The position numbers and the translations under genes were made by a program. The notes beneath the pieces were generated by a model. That model saw only the letters and a list, made by a program, of their open reading frames with translations. It was not told where the DNA came from and made no database searches. Shown piece after piece: positions 17,956 to 27,231 of a DNA stretch of 64,000 nt. Origin of the DNA: Corynebacterium riegelii (GTDB lineage: Bacteria > Actinomycetota > Actinomycetes > Mycobacteriales > Mycobacteriaceae); contig NZ_CP068159.1 of assembly GCF_016728505.1 (NCBI RefSeq), forward strand, positions 2,455,233 to 2,519,232, given 5' to 3'. Position 1 is the first letter of the stretch. Every line of letters begins with the position of its first letter.

Positions 17956-18723
17956 ATGTCATCACCAACCCCACCAACAGATCGCTTCCTTGACGAGTCC
18001 GTCCTGCCCGACTTCACCGCGCTGCGGATGACTGCCTTTGGACAAAGCGTCATCGAGATTGCCAACGATCCCGCATTCGACACATGGACGTTTTCCCAAA
18101 AGGTGCTCTACGCACTCGATAAAGAAGTCGCAGCCAGGCGTGAACGACGCATCAACAAACTGCTGAAAGCATCCCGATCGCCAAACCTTGATGCTTGCCT
18201 TGAAAACGTGGTCTGCACGCCTGACCGCAACATCAACCCCGAGCAAGTCAGCAGACTCGCTCACGGACAATGGTGCCACCTGGGCCAAAACATTGTCATC
18301 CTGGGCAAATCCTCAGTCGGCAAAACCTACCTCGCCCAAGCCCTGATCACAGCTGCATGCCGCAACGACTACTCCGCACGGTTCTACCGCACCGACATGC
18401 TTGCCGCCGAACTGGCAGTCCTCCAACTCGATGACCCCGCACGGCTGAAGTTCATCCAACACCTCCACGACGTCGACGTCCTGGTCTTAGATGACTTCCT
18501 GACCACACCTGTAGATGCCGCAACCGCGCACCAACTTCTCAACATCCTCGCCGGACGAGAAGGCAAAGTCTCAACGATAGTGACCTCACAATTCACCCCA
18601 CTGGAATGGTACAAATCCATCCCCGATGCCGTGATCTCCGAGTCAATCCTCAACCGACTCGTCTCCGGCGCCGAGATCATCACACTCGAAGGACCAAACA
18701 TGCGCCTGACCACCAACACATAA
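17956..18723 (+). CDS. istB: IS21-family helper ATPase IstB
   Basis: ATG 17956 lies four bases after the istA stop. The 255-residue AAA+ protein shows Walker A GKSSVGKT and Walker B VLVLDDF, then TIVTSQFTPLEWYKSIPD, typical of IstB. It assists IstA in target capture. A related but different istB fragment lies at 21899-22280. Confidence 0.93.
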   Translation: MSSPTPPTDRFLDESVLPDFTALRMTAFGQSVIEIANDPAFDTWTFSQKVLYALDKEVAARRERRINKLLKASRSPNLDACLENVVCTPDRNINPEQVSRLAHGQWCHLGQNIVILGKSSVGKTYLAQALITAACRNDYSARFYRTDMLAAELAVLQLDDPARLKFIQHLHDVDVLVLDDFLTTPVDAATAHQLLNILAGREGKVSTIVTSQFTPLEWYKSIPDAVISESILNRLVSGAEIITLEGPNMRLTTNT

Positions 18724-18824
18724 CCACCAACAACGCCTGAGTAAGACACCGCTACCGGATACTCACTCAGGCGCTACCAGATACTCACCACACCGCTACC
18801 ATTTCAGTCTTCTGAACAAGAGAG

Positions 18825-18920
18825 GGCCAATATATGCATTAGGAGCATATATTTTCCGCAAACGCGGAGTTCAGAGCATGAAAATCAACGATTCCGGACA
18901 CACATTTTGTCGCTTAACCC
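18825..18920 (-). mobile_element. Right end of the split IS1249-like element
   Basis: CACACATTTTGTCGCTTAACCC at the end matches the terminal repeat of the intact IS at 1176-2672. Upstream of it, AATATATGC (18829-18837) and GCATATATT (18845-18853) form a 9-bp hairpin. This is the part of the old element on the far side of the IS21 insertion. Confidence 0.7.
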
Positions 18921-19241
18921 CCTATCGGCGTGTCGCGGCGTTAGATGTGGCCCTTTTGGATGCCGATTGAGTATGTGTAGTCGGTGTAAACGGACGGAAG
19001 CTCGAACCATCAAGGGTAATTGAGCTTGGCCGCCCACGGTGGAGAATTACCGCACACCCAGCAACGTCGATTCAATCCGTTCTCGCTCACTGCCGTACTC
19101 GACCGGATTGCGCGCAGTACAGCTCCTTTTTCCGGATCCAGGAAGCCCGTCGACGAGATCTCGAAAAGCGATTGACTTTTCTGACTAAACTGAACTCGCT
19201 CCGGAGCGCGATGCCTCCGAAAACACTGAAGGAAAGTTTTA
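18921..19241. other. Upstream region of the RloC-like gene
   Basis: About 320 bp without a recognisable gene. GGAAAG, seven bases before the ATG at 19242, is the probable ribosome site. TAAACT near 19184-19189 could be a -10 box. Sequence turns AT-richer from here. Confidence 0.4.
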
Positions 19242-21467
19242 ATGTTTGAAGTTAAGTCAAATGCGCCATTCAGGAACGTACATGCAGACGCCCTCAAATC
19301 CTTAAAACTCTTAAAACACTCGGTATTCTTTGGCGTCAACGGCGCAGGAAAATCTACAGTTTGCCAAATTTTACAAGAGCATACTAAGTATCAGAATCCA
19401 ACTGAGATCCAGCCTCTAGTTTACGCATTCGACGAAAGATGGCGGGAAACTAACGTGGGCGATTTTGTCAAGGGGGGCTCAGCCCGTGAAGTTACGACCG
19501 TTAACCTAGCCGAGAACGCCGGCGACATAGAAGATTCCATCCGGGGCAAAAAGAAGCTCCTCGATCAGGCACTTGCGGATGTCGAAGTTGAGAAGACAAA
19601 GATAGCGAACATCACAAAGGAATTATCGCGAATCAAGGACACCGTATTCAACGGTGAACGAAAAACCTTGGAATCAAAATGCGATGAGTTGACAAGTAGA
19701 AAATTTAATCGAAATCAGATTGAAAAAGTATTAGCCCGCGGGAACCTCACGCTCCTAAGCAGCACCGAACTCGAAGAACATTTAACAATAGCTGCCGCTT
19801 CAACTCCAGAGATGCCCCCGCTACTGCCGCCTGAACCTCAGCGTTGGACTTTTTCTGATGAGGTATGGGCCGAAGTAAACAATGGCCTTCCAGCGTTAGA
19901 TATGGCTGTCGAGACAATTACCGCTTGGGCCCGAAAAGGCTTCGAACGACACAAAGCAGGCGATTTCTGCGAGTTTTGTGCTGGTGAAGTTACCCAAGCG
20001 CGCCTCGACGAGATAAAGAATGCTATTGATTTTGCGGAGCAGGGTATCTCCGAGCAAACTTCAGCTGCGTTAGCTGAGTGCAGCGAGTGTCTAACTTCGT
20101 TAGAACAATACAAGGCTCTCGTCGAACACCTGACTTTATCTTCAGATACTTATGATAATGACCTGTCCGATAAAAAGACTCAGTTTCTCTTGGCAATCGA
20201 GCAACTTCTAAAAAATTTGCGAACTGCTGAAACACAACTCACCATGCGGATTGACGCACCGTGGGATCAGTTTGACTTCGAGAAACCCAACACCAGTTTT
20301 TCTGAGTTCGACAAGAAGTTAAAATCACTTGAAACCGAGTTAGATCTACTGCGCGGCAAGATCAGCGACCATGCGGCGAACAAACATAACGCGATTACTA
20401 AGTTGCGGGAGCACTGCTGCGCGAAAGATGGCGCCAACTGGGAAGCCACCAATACAAGACTGTCCGAGGCCGAGAACTCGCTTAATGGAAAACGTTCGAA
20501 GGTCGCCAAACTTGAGCAAGAATTGAAGGAGCTCGAATCATCCATTTCCACCACCGCTAGAACCGCAGAGTTCCTCGACGAAAACCTGTCTCTAATTCTC
20601 GGAGATAAGGTGTTACGCGTTAAGCAAGGCAATCCCGGAGAGGGCTACGTAATTACCCGTGACGGGGACCCCGCGACCGACATGTCAGAGGGTGAGAAGA
20701 AGCTAGTTTCGCTCCTGTATTTTTGCGCTGAGTTCGAGACCGAAGAACGTAAGTCATCGATGAGTAACTCCATTATTCTTCTGGACGATCTCGGGTCGGA
20801 GTTAGACGATACCCGACTTCTCGCGACCGACCGATTCGTATCGGATCACTTCTCCAAGCTAAATCCTGCGGCCTTGGTGTACTTCACTCACAGCCATTCC
20901 CACTTGAGAATTCTTCAAAATCGTTTGGCATCCAAAGTTACCCACCCTAAACGCGCTACTGCTCAATTCTTCGAGGTCTACAAGCAGAGTTATGACAGCA
21001 GCGATCGAACCACGCGCGTAAGGAAATGGGATTCCGAAGCTGTGACTCTTATAAACGATTACTGGCTTTCGTTTTATCTAGTAACTAAGGAATTCAGCGC
21101 CTTAATCGAGGAAACCCCACCTTCACTTGCATCCGGCAACTACTGCAGGAAAGCCCTCGAGGGCTTTACGGAGTTTAAGTCTCCCGTGGATTCCAAATTT
21201 GGAGCTGCAATCAATAATCTCCTATCAAAGCACCCAGCCAAATTTTCGCCTTCACTTTCAAAGGTTGTGAACGAACTTTCACACTCTGGGGTTGCCAGAA
21301 CGGGAGGTGCCCTGAGCAGGAATGAGTTAGAACAAGCAGTAGTCCAGACTCTGAGTTTTATGAGGGCGATAGACTCGGATCACTTCTCGCAACTTTTACA
21401 ACGCGTTCGGGGGAAAGAGACAGCGAAAAATATCACACAAGCGTTGGACCGGATCAACAAGATGTAG
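19242..21467 (+). CDS. RloC/PrrC-like AAA ATPase with zinc hook, candidate anticodon nuclease
   Basis: A 741-residue SMC/Rad50-like protein of the AAA_13 type: Walker A GVNGAGKST (31-39), long coiled coils (about 80-190 and 270-450), and a mid-protein CxxC (C243, C246) resembling a Rad50/RloC zinc hook. SEGEKKLVSLLYF is the ABC signature region, IILLDDLGSELD is Walker B, and FTHSH follows. The C-terminal part has R636-x3-E640 and H681 (NELSHSG), the spacing style of the Arg-Glu-His triad of PrrC and RloC anticodon nucleases. tRNA cleavage is inferred. No hsd restriction genes are adjacent. Confidence 0.72.
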   Translation: MFEVKSNAPFRNVHADALKSLKLLKHSVFFGVNGAGKSTVCQILQEHTKYQNPTEIQPLVYAFDERWRETNVGDFVKGGSAREVTTVNLAENAGDIEDSIRGKKKLLDQALADVEVEKTKIANITKELSRIKDTVFNGERKTLESKCDELTSRKFNRNQIEKVLARGNLTLLSSTELEEHLTIAAASTPEMPPLLPPEPQRWTFSDEVWAEVNNGLPALDMAVETITAWARKGFERHKAGDFCEFCAGEVTQARLDEIKNAIDFAEQGISEQTSAALAECSECLTSLEQYKALVEHLTLSSDTYDNDLSDKKTQFLLAIEQLLKNLRTAETQLTMRIDAPWDQFDFEKPNTSFSEFDKKLKSLETELDLLRGKISDHAANKHNAITKLREHCCAKDGANWEATNTRLSEAENSLNGKRSKVAKLEQELKELESSISTTARTAEFLDENLSLILGDKVLRVKQGNPGEGYVITRDGDPATDMSEGEKKLVSLLYFCAEFETEERKSSMSNSIILLDDLGSELDDTRLLATDRFVSDHFSKLNPAALVYFTHSHSHLRILQNRLASKVTHPKRATAQFFEVYKQSYDSSDRTTRVRKWDSEAVTLINDYWLSFYLVTKEFSALIEETPPSLASGNYCRKALEGFTEFKSPVDSKFGAAINNLLSKHPAKFSPSLSKVVNELSHSGVARTGGALSRNELEQAVVQTLSFMRAIDSDHFSQLLQRVRGKETAKNITQALDRINKM

Positions 21468-21693
21468 CATCACACTTCAGATCAGAGCCCAGACCGCGTT
21501 GGCCGAGGCTCCGAGTTGCAGTTTTCCCCTCCTCGTACGCCAGCAGAGTGTTTTCGGCGGGAATATCACTCCTAAAATTCGCTCCATCCGCCGACCCGTC
21601 CTCGTACCGAGTAGAACGCTGCCCCCCATTGTCCGCGCTTCCTACTCCAGGGGCGGGTGAATATGTCGACAGAAAGGGGGCGGTGGCGAAGCC

Positions 21694-21789
21694 CTACCCC
21701 TCCCTTGCAATCATTGCCACCGCCAGGTCCTCCCTCTGCATCCTCACGGTCTTGAACACCACCCGCCGCGCCGGATCCAGCGCCACGTC
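21694..21789 (-). pseudogene. Second ornithine cyclodeaminase-family 3' fragment
   Basis: The minus strand reads VALDPARRVVFKTV then EDLAVAMIAREG and a stop at 21694. This matches the end of the remnant at 13425-13807. About 70 of 95 bases correspond closely by eye. It is in the same orientation as the first copy, so the IS-rich block with the RloC-like gene is bracketed by direct repeats. Confidence 0.55.
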
Positions 21790-21807
21790 ATAGCCACGCA
21801 AGCGCCC

Positions 21808-22282
21808 TGTTAGGACCACGGATTTAGTAACGCTGTGGTGAGTATTCAGTAACGCCCGGGTGAGTATCGGGTAACACCCGGGCGTTGACTATGAGCCGCT
21901 ACTGCGTATTGGCTTCGAGGCGCATGTTTGGTCCTTCGAGTGTGATGATCTCAGCGCCAACGACAAGCCGATTCAGGATCGACTCGGCGATGACAGCATC
22001 CGGGATGGACTTGTACCACTCATCAGGCGTGAACTGGGAGGTGACAATGGTTGAGCCCCGGTGTTCACGCTCAGCAAGAATGTTGAGCAGCTGGTGTGCT
22101 GTGGCAGCATCAATCGGCGTTGTTAAGAAGTCATCAAGCACGAGTACGTCTGCCAGGTGTAAGTCTTGAAGAAACTCCATGCGTGCTGTGTCATCATGGC
22201 GTAGCACCATCAGCTGGTTGGCCAGGGTGTCTGTGCGGAAGAAACGGGCAGAGTAGTCGTTTCTGCACGCAGCGGTAAGGAG
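21808..22282 (-). mobile_element. Truncated IS21-family element
   Basis: Starts with TGTTAGGACC and three spaced GTATTCAGTAACG-like repeats, the terminal-repeat style of IS21, and carries the 3' half of istB. It is cut at 22283 by an IS3 left end. It differs in sequence from the complete IS21 at 16174-18818. Confidence 0.78.
21899..22280 (-). pseudogene. istB: istB, C-terminal half
   Basis: About 127 codons are open from the IS3 junction: LTAACRNDYSARFFRTDTL, ADVLVLDDFLTTP (Walker B), STIVTSQFTPDEWYKSIPD, then the stop at 21899. The Walker A half is lost. By eye about 80 percent identical to the istB at 17956. Confidence 0.85.
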
Positions 22283-22494
22283 GGACCTGACCCCTGTTTG
22301 GTAGACACCCCTGATTCCGACCGTGTTGGGTCGGGGAAAGGTAGCCTGCCTCCATGCCTAGGAAGGTTTATTCGGATCAGTTCAAGCGCGACGCGGTCGC
22401 GATGTACGAGAACGATCCACACATCTCGTTCAATGCCGCAGCCGCAGACTTAGGGATCAACCGCACCACGCTTCGCTCGTGGGTTGACAAGTAC
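22283..22494 (+). mobile_element. IS3 left-end fragment (5' of orfA)
   Basis: These 212 bases appear identical to 26849-27060, the left end of the complete IS3 element downstream. They cover the inverted repeat and the first 47 codons of orfA (ATG 22354). The copy stops abruptly at 22494, where tagD upstream sequence begins. Identity implies recent duplication within the locus. Confidence 0.88.
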
Positions 22495-22514
22495 CCTATT
22501 TATATTGGTAGAAT
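22484..22514 (+). promoter_or_regulatory. Possible hybrid promoter for the tagD operon
   Basis: TTGACA (22484-22489) lies inside the IS3 fragment and TAGAAT (22509-22514) in the sequence after the junction, 19 bp apart. The spacing is a little long, but both hexamers are good. tagD starts 40 bp further on. Confidence 0.35.
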
Positions 22515-22553
22515 TATTCAGGATTAGATTGCAAGAGGGAATCTGAGGATAAA

Positions 22554-22949
22554 ATGCGCCGGGTAATCACCTATGGAACTTTCGATTTACTTCACTATGG
22601 TCACATTGAGCTGCTGCAACGCGCGAAGGCGCTTGGGGACTATCTGGTTGTAGCGCTGTCTACCGATGAATTCAATGCCGTCAAGGGAAAGAAGTCCTAT
22701 TTCTCGTACGATCGACGTCGCAGGATGCTCGAAGCCGTGCGCTACGTAGACCTAGTGGTTCCGGAAGATCATTGGGGACAAAAAGCTCACGATGTCGAAA
22801 ACTTAAAAATCGATGTCTTCGTTATGGGGGACGATTGGGCTGGCAAATTTGATGATGAACTTGAAGGAAAATGTGAAGTGATATATCTGCCACGCACTCC
22901 TGATATTTCGACGACTCAAATCAAGAACGAATTGAACAAGCGGGTTTAG
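22554..22949 (+). CDS. tagD: Glycerol-3-phosphate cytidylyltransferase (TagD-type)
   Basis: The 131-residue enzyme has the nucleotidyltransferase motif GTFDLLHYGHIELL (HxGH) near the start and RTPDISTTQIK near the end, the TagD form of RTxGISTT. It makes CDP-glycerol from CTP and glycerol-3-phosphate. TGAGGA lies seven bases before the ATG. The next gene, a CDP-glycerol-using transferase, starts 10 bases after the stop, so substrate supply and use are coupled. Confidence 0.92.
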   Translation: MRRVITYGTFDLLHYGHIELLQRAKALGDYLVVALSTDEFNAVKGKKSYFSYDRRRRMLEAVRYVDLVVPEDHWGQKAHDVENLKIDVFVMGDDWAGKFDDELEGKCEVIYLPRTPDISTTQIKNELNKRV

Positions 22950-22959
22950 GGAGATTTCG

Positions 22960-25900
22960 GTGGGTAAGTCGAACGCAAGTAAAAAGTTCATTGAATTTGC
23001 CGGTAAGTCCATTGCGGGCAAAACCACACAAAAGAGTGGGCTAAAGCTGGTTCAATTTGCTGCGGCTCAGGCATGGGAGCGGAAGCAGTGGCAGCAAGCC
23101 TTTGAGCTTTACAGCGATATCCCTCCCGCTAACCGGTCTCTTGCTGTTTGGGATCGGCTTGGCCAATTGAGCAAGAAGATTGGTAAAGAATTCGATAGGC
23201 AAGGCTTTGTACAAACTTTACTGCGACAGCAATCGATTGAAGATTTAGTCAGCGCACTAGATGTTGCCAAAAAGCTTGGCGATGCAGAACTAAAAGGCGT
23301 CCTTACTGATGAGATTCGCCTTTATCTCGCGAAAACAGGTGGGTATTCGCCAAAGCTTTTCAAGCTTTTGCACGCTAAAGACCCCGCCTGGCGACGTCTT
23401 GAAGTGTTCTCAGGCGTTACACCTTCTGATGAAACAAAGGCCGAATGGTTGACATTGGCTACACGCGCTGCGTGGGAGCTTCGGAATTACAACCTCGTCA
23501 TCCAGTATCTCGAGGATTTGAGGGAAGAGGCACCGCTTCCTCAGCGATTGCTACTTACGTTGGCAGAGTCCTACCGTCGTACTGGCGATGAACAACGTGC
23601 AAGAGAAGAGTTTAGTAACTATCAAAAGTCATTCCCGAAGAAAGACTCGTATTCGGCTGCGTTGAAGGGGGTCCGGCAGGCCCTCGACAATATTGCGGCG
23701 CATGAGATTATTTCCGAAGAGTATCTTCAACCTTCAAGTGTGGAGGAACAGCTCGCGGCCCAAGCCGAATTGGATGAGAAACTTCATTTTTACCGGGAAG
23801 CGGAAGAATCCTACTCTGAACTCGCCTTCTTGGAAGTCGGTGGGCATCGAACTAGCTACAAGATCGGGTTGAACGCCGAGAGGGCGGGAGACTTGCGCTT
23901 GGCAGAGTTGGCCTATGCTGATGCATTAGCAAAAAGCCAGCAAACCAACGGTAGCTGGTATTCTTACCGTTTAGGTAGCGTTCAGTTTGCTAGTGGTGAG
24001 TTTGAATCTGCTGCTCGTTCATTCGCTGACTATTTTGGAGAGGGGTCAGTTGTCAGCCAAAGTGCGTTGGATTTTCAACGCATCATTAGTAACAACGTTA
24101 GCCGTTCTCACAAAAGTCTTGAAAATCTAGTCCGTTATAGAGTTTCGAAGGGGCCAGACTCTGCTAGGCAACTCCTTTCAAACTTCTGCTATCTCCCGCT
24201 TGGTCGACGCTCTACACGTATCAACCTTGCTGAACGGGCACTGTTGGAAGGGGAATTTGAAGCTGCCGCCGAATTGTATCGTGGCGCCGAGGTATTTCGA
24301 AACAAAGATGGCATGCGCCCAGAGAGTTACCGCAAGTCATTAGGAGATAAACGCCATACGTACTATCTCGAATGTGTTAGCGAGTGCCCGATCAATCCAG
24401 CGCTTATTCTATGGGAGTCCAACCATGGATCTTCGGCTGGATGTCACACCCTAGCCCTATTTCGTGATTTCGTTTCGCGCCACGAAATCGGGGAATTCGT
24501 GCACGTCTGGGCAGTTAACGATCCAAATACAGTACCCTCAGATGTGAAAAAGAATCCCGATGTGGTGATTACGAAACTTCACTCCGAGGATTATCTATTC
24601 ACGCTCGCTACTGCGAAATACCTAGTTAATAATGTGACGTTTGCGCCGTACTTTACACGACGAGATGGCCAGAAATACCTCAATACTTGGCATGGGACGC
24701 CCTTCAAAACTCTTGGGCGGTCGATGAAGCAAGGGATTCTGGAGCATGAGAATATTCAGCGGAACTTTATTCAAGCCACTCATCTTCTTGCACCGAATGA
24801 ACTGACCCGCTGGTCCTTGATTGACGACCACGATATCGACGACGTATTTCTCGGGAAAGTGATCATGACTGGGTCACCCAGGCTTGACACTTCGTTGAAC
24901 ATGGAACAAACCGAGCGCGGGGCAATCAGGAAGCGCTTGGGAGCGCGTGAACGTGAGAAGATAGTTCTCTTTGCGCCAACGTGGCGCGGGGGCGTATCAG
25001 ACCGTGAACTTGATGTAGAGGAACTAGTCGCGGACCTTCAGGCGTTGACCGGTGCTGAAAATACAAAGGTAGTCTTCAGGGCGCATCGCTTGAGCGAAGG
25101 CTTGCTCAAAGGCGTAGATCTTCCGGTAACTGTGGTTCCTCAGGACATTGATACTAATGAGCTACTCGCTGCTGTTGATGTTCTTGTCACTGATTACTCA
25201 TCAATATTGTTTGACTACATCCCTCAACAAAAACCAGTAGTCCTCTATCTGCACGATCTCGAAGAATATCGGGATACACGAGGTCTCTACCTCGAACTGG
25301 ACGAGGTGCCAGGTGCAAAGGCGTTTAATCGAGAAGAACTCTCTGATGCGATTGCTCGTGCAGTTTTAGGCGAAGGTTCTCCATCGAAGGCTCACTCCGA
25401 TCGCTTTGCAAATTTTGAAGATGGTCAGGCGTCGAAGCGTGTCAACGATTGCTTTTTTGACGAGAGGGATATCGATTCAGGGAAGATACTTGACTACAAC
25501 GAGCAGCGCCGGAATAAGTCGAGCAAGAGCATTGTCTGGCACGCAAGTTTGATTCCAAACGGGATTGCAAGCGCTGGTTTGTCTCTGCTCCACGAACTAG
25601 TAAAACAGAATTTCGTCATCAACTTCATTGTTGAACCGAAGACGCTTCGAGCGAATCCTGACCGGTATGAGCAGTTTCAAAAATTGCCTGAAAACGTGCG
25701 AGTTATTTGTCGTACGGTGACGCTGCCGCGGTCCTTACATATGATGCGAGATGTTGCTCTCTTTAAGTCTGTTTCTAGTTTCCCGAATAGACGGTTTGAG
25801 GATGCCTATTTTGAGGCATTCGATTTCGAACGGCGTCGCCTCTTTTCCGACTTTGTGCCTGATTATGTAGTGGAATATGACGGCTACGCAGACTTTTGGC

Positions 25901-26715
25901 TATCGCTTCTATCCACTTGGACCAAGCTCGGCGCGAGAACTGTGTGTTATCAGCACAATCAGATGTACGAAGAGATGGTACGCAAGGACGCTAGCCTTCG
26001 TCGTACCTTTGCCCTCTACCCACACTTTGACAAACTAGTGGCGGTTAGTCGAGCCTTGGCTCAACATAATTCGAAGATGTTGGCTAGTTACATGGGGGAA
26101 GGGGATTCGCAGCAAACGTTCGCTCGAAACCTAGTCGACAGCAACGCAATTGAAGCGCTGGCACACGAGAGTGTTGAACTTCAAGAGTTCCTCGATTTTA
26201 TGGAATTCGATGGCGTAACGTTCGTTACTGTTGGACGACTTTCCCCAGAGAAGAACCAGATTGCACTAGTGCGAGCTGTCAAAAAGGCAGTAGAAGCCGA
26301 AAAAGACATTCGCCTCGTAATCGTGGGGTCGGGAATTCTTGAGGAACGGTTACGTGCGGAAATAGATGCCCTTGATCTAGGCGGTCGAGTCCTCATGGCG
26401 GGGCAGGTATCGAATCCTTACCCGTTGATTGCAAATGCCGACTGTTTTGTGCTCCCGTCGAAGCATGAAGGCCAGCCTGTAACCCTTCTTGAAGCGATGT
26501 CGCTTGGAACCCCGGTCATTACGTCGTGTCTACCAGGATGTATCGAATTAGTTGAAATGGGTTATGGCTTGCTAATTGACTTTGACGTCGATTCGATAGC
26601 TAATGCTTTAATCGGGTTTGCAGGATCAACCTCCCCGGCATCCGGTCATTTTGAAGTTGAAAAATACTCGAAAATGGCTTTTGAGGAAAATCTGTTGGCT
26701 ATTACAGGAGAATAG
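22960..26715 (+). CDS. TagF-like CDP-glycerol glycerophosphotransferase fused to a GT4 glycosyltransferase
   Basis: GTG start, GGGAGA upstream; 1251 residues. Residues 1-450 are helical and TPR-like (VWDRLGQLSKKIG, LTLAESYRRTGDEQRA). The CDP-glycerol glycerophosphotransferase domain (about 470-830) has NTWHGTPFKTLGR (His578), LFAPTWRGG, VFRAHR and TDYSSILFDY (Asp745). A GT-B domain of family GT4 follows (about 850-1250), with VGRLSPEKNQ and HEGQPVTLLEA (Glu1170 and Glu1178). One chain could therefore add glycerol-phosphate units and a sugar. No signal peptide, so it is cytoplasmic or membrane-associated. More AT-rich than the backbone. Confidence 0.87.
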   Translation: MGKSNASKKFIEFAGKSIAGKTTQKSGLKLVQFAAAQAWERKQWQQAFELYSDIPPANRSLAVWDRLGQLSKKIGKEFDRQGFVQTLLRQQSIEDLVSALDVAKKLGDAELKGVLTDEIRLYLAKTGGYSPKLFKLLHAKDPAWRRLEVFSGVTPSDETKAEWLTLATRAAWELRNYNLVIQYLEDLREEAPLPQRLLLTLAESYRRTGDEQRAREEFSNYQKSFPKKDSYSAALKGVRQALDNIAAHEIISEEYLQPSSVEEQLAAQAELDEKLHFYREAEESYSELAFLEVGGHRTSYKIGLNAERAGDLRLAELAYADALAKSQQTNGSWYSYRLGSVQFASGEFESAARSFADYFGEGSVVSQSALDFQRIISNNVSRSHKSLENLVRYRVSKGPDSARQLLSNFCYLPLGRRSTRINLAERALLEGEFEAAAELYRGAEVFRNKDGMRPESYRKSLGDKRHTYYLECVSECPINPALILWESNHGSSAGCHTLALFRDFVSRHEIGEFVHVWAVNDPNTVPSDVKKNPDVVITKLHSEDYLFTLATAKYLVNNVTFAPYFTRRDGQKYLNTWHGTPFKTLGRSMKQGILEHENIQRNFIQATHLLAPNELTRWSLIDDHDIDDVFLGKVIMTGSPRLDTSLNMEQTERGAIRKRLGAREREKIVLFAPTWRGGVSDRELDVEELVADLQALTGAENTKVVFRAHRLSEGLLKGVDLPVTVVPQDIDTNELLAAVDVLVTDYSSILFDYIPQQKPVVLYLHDLEEYRDTRGLYLELDEVPGAKAFNREELSDAIARAVLGEGSPSKAHSDRFANFEDGQASKRVNDCFFDERDIDSGKILDYNEQRRNKSSKSIVWHASLIPNGIASAGLSLLHELVKQNFVINFIVEPKTLRANPDRYEQFQKLPENVRVICRTVTLPRSLHMMRDVALFKSVSSFPNRRFEDAYFEAFDFERRRLFSDFVPDYVVEYDGYADFWLSLLSTWTKLGARTVCYQHNQMYEEMVRKDASLRRTFALYPHFDKLVAVSRALAQHNSKMLASYMGEGDSQQTFARNLVDSNAIEALAHESVELQEFLDFMEFDGVTFVTVGRLSPEKNQIALVRAVKKAVEAEKDIRLVIVGSGILEERLRAEIDALDLGGRVLMAGQVSNPYPLIANADCFVLPSKHEGQPVTLLEAMSLGTPVITSCLPGCIELVEMGYGLLIDFDVDSIANALIGFAGSTSPASGHFEVEKYSKMAFEENLLAITGE

Positions 26716-26820
26716 TACCGTTGGACACATCAACGTGATGCCACTCAAGGCACGCAGGGATGTTCCGTTATCCACCTTCCAACCAATTTGTTGACACCCA
26801 TGTACAAGATGAGGAATTGA

Positions 26821-26848
26821 GTGACTACTGCACCTTCAACTGATAGCG
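26821..26848 (+). pseudogene. Detached 5' end of the GT4 gene
   Basis: GTG 26821 has a GAGGAA ribosome site six bases upstream and opens VTTAPSTDS, running straight into the IS3 left end. Removing the IS (26849-28177) and one GCG repeat joins this frame without a shift to VPVLVLHNINIVNGGMTF at 28180. The fragment is therefore the original start of the downstream glycosyltransferase. Confidence 0.75.
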
Positions 26849-26919
26849 GGACCTGACCCCTGTTTGGTAGACACCCCTGATTCCGACCGTGTTGGGTCGG
26901 GGAAAGGTAGCCTGCCTCC

Positions 26920-27231
26920 ATGCCTAGGAAGGTTTATTCGGATCAGTTCAAGCGCGACGCGGTCGCGATGTACGAGAACGATCCACACATCTCGTTCAAT
27001 GCCGCAGCCGCAGACTTAGGGATCAACCGCACCACGCTTCGCTCGTGGGTTGACAAGTACGGCACCGGCGCAAAGACCAAGAGTTCAGCGGATGTACGTG
27101 CCAATCGCGCCAAGCAGCTCACAGATGCAGAACAGATACGCCAATTGCAGCGCGAAATCGCTCAGCTGAAAGAAGAACGCGATATCTTGCGCAAGGCGGC
27201 CAAATATTTTATGGAAGAGACAAACTGGTGA
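26920..27231 (+). CDS. IS3-family transposase orfA
   Basis: A 103-residue protein with an HTH (FNAAAADLGINRTTLRSWVDKYG) and a coiled zipper (AEQIRQLQREIAQLKEERDIL). Its first 47 codons are duplicated at 22354-22494. Stop overlaps the next start as GTGA. Confidence 0.92.
   Translation: MPRKVYSDQFKRDAVAMYENDPHISFNAAAADLGINRTTLRSWVDKYGTGAKTKSSADVRANRAKQLTDAEQIRQLQREIAQLKEERDILRKAAKYFMEETNW

Larger units (their letters stand above)
16174..18818 (+). mobile_element. Complete IS21-family element with 6-bp target duplication
   Basis: The ends are TGTTGCGACCGG and ...TTCTGAACA. Each carries several spaced copies of a GTATCTGGTAGC-like terminal repeat, as IS21 elements do. AGAGAG flanks both sides (16168-16173 and 18819-18824). 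It is inserted upstream of the IS1249-like transposase, inside that older element. Confidence 0.9.

Noticed and set aside
19172..19189. TTGACT and TAAACT as a promoter for the RloC-like gene
   Set aside because: The hexamers are only about 8 bp apart, too close for a sigma-70 type promoter.
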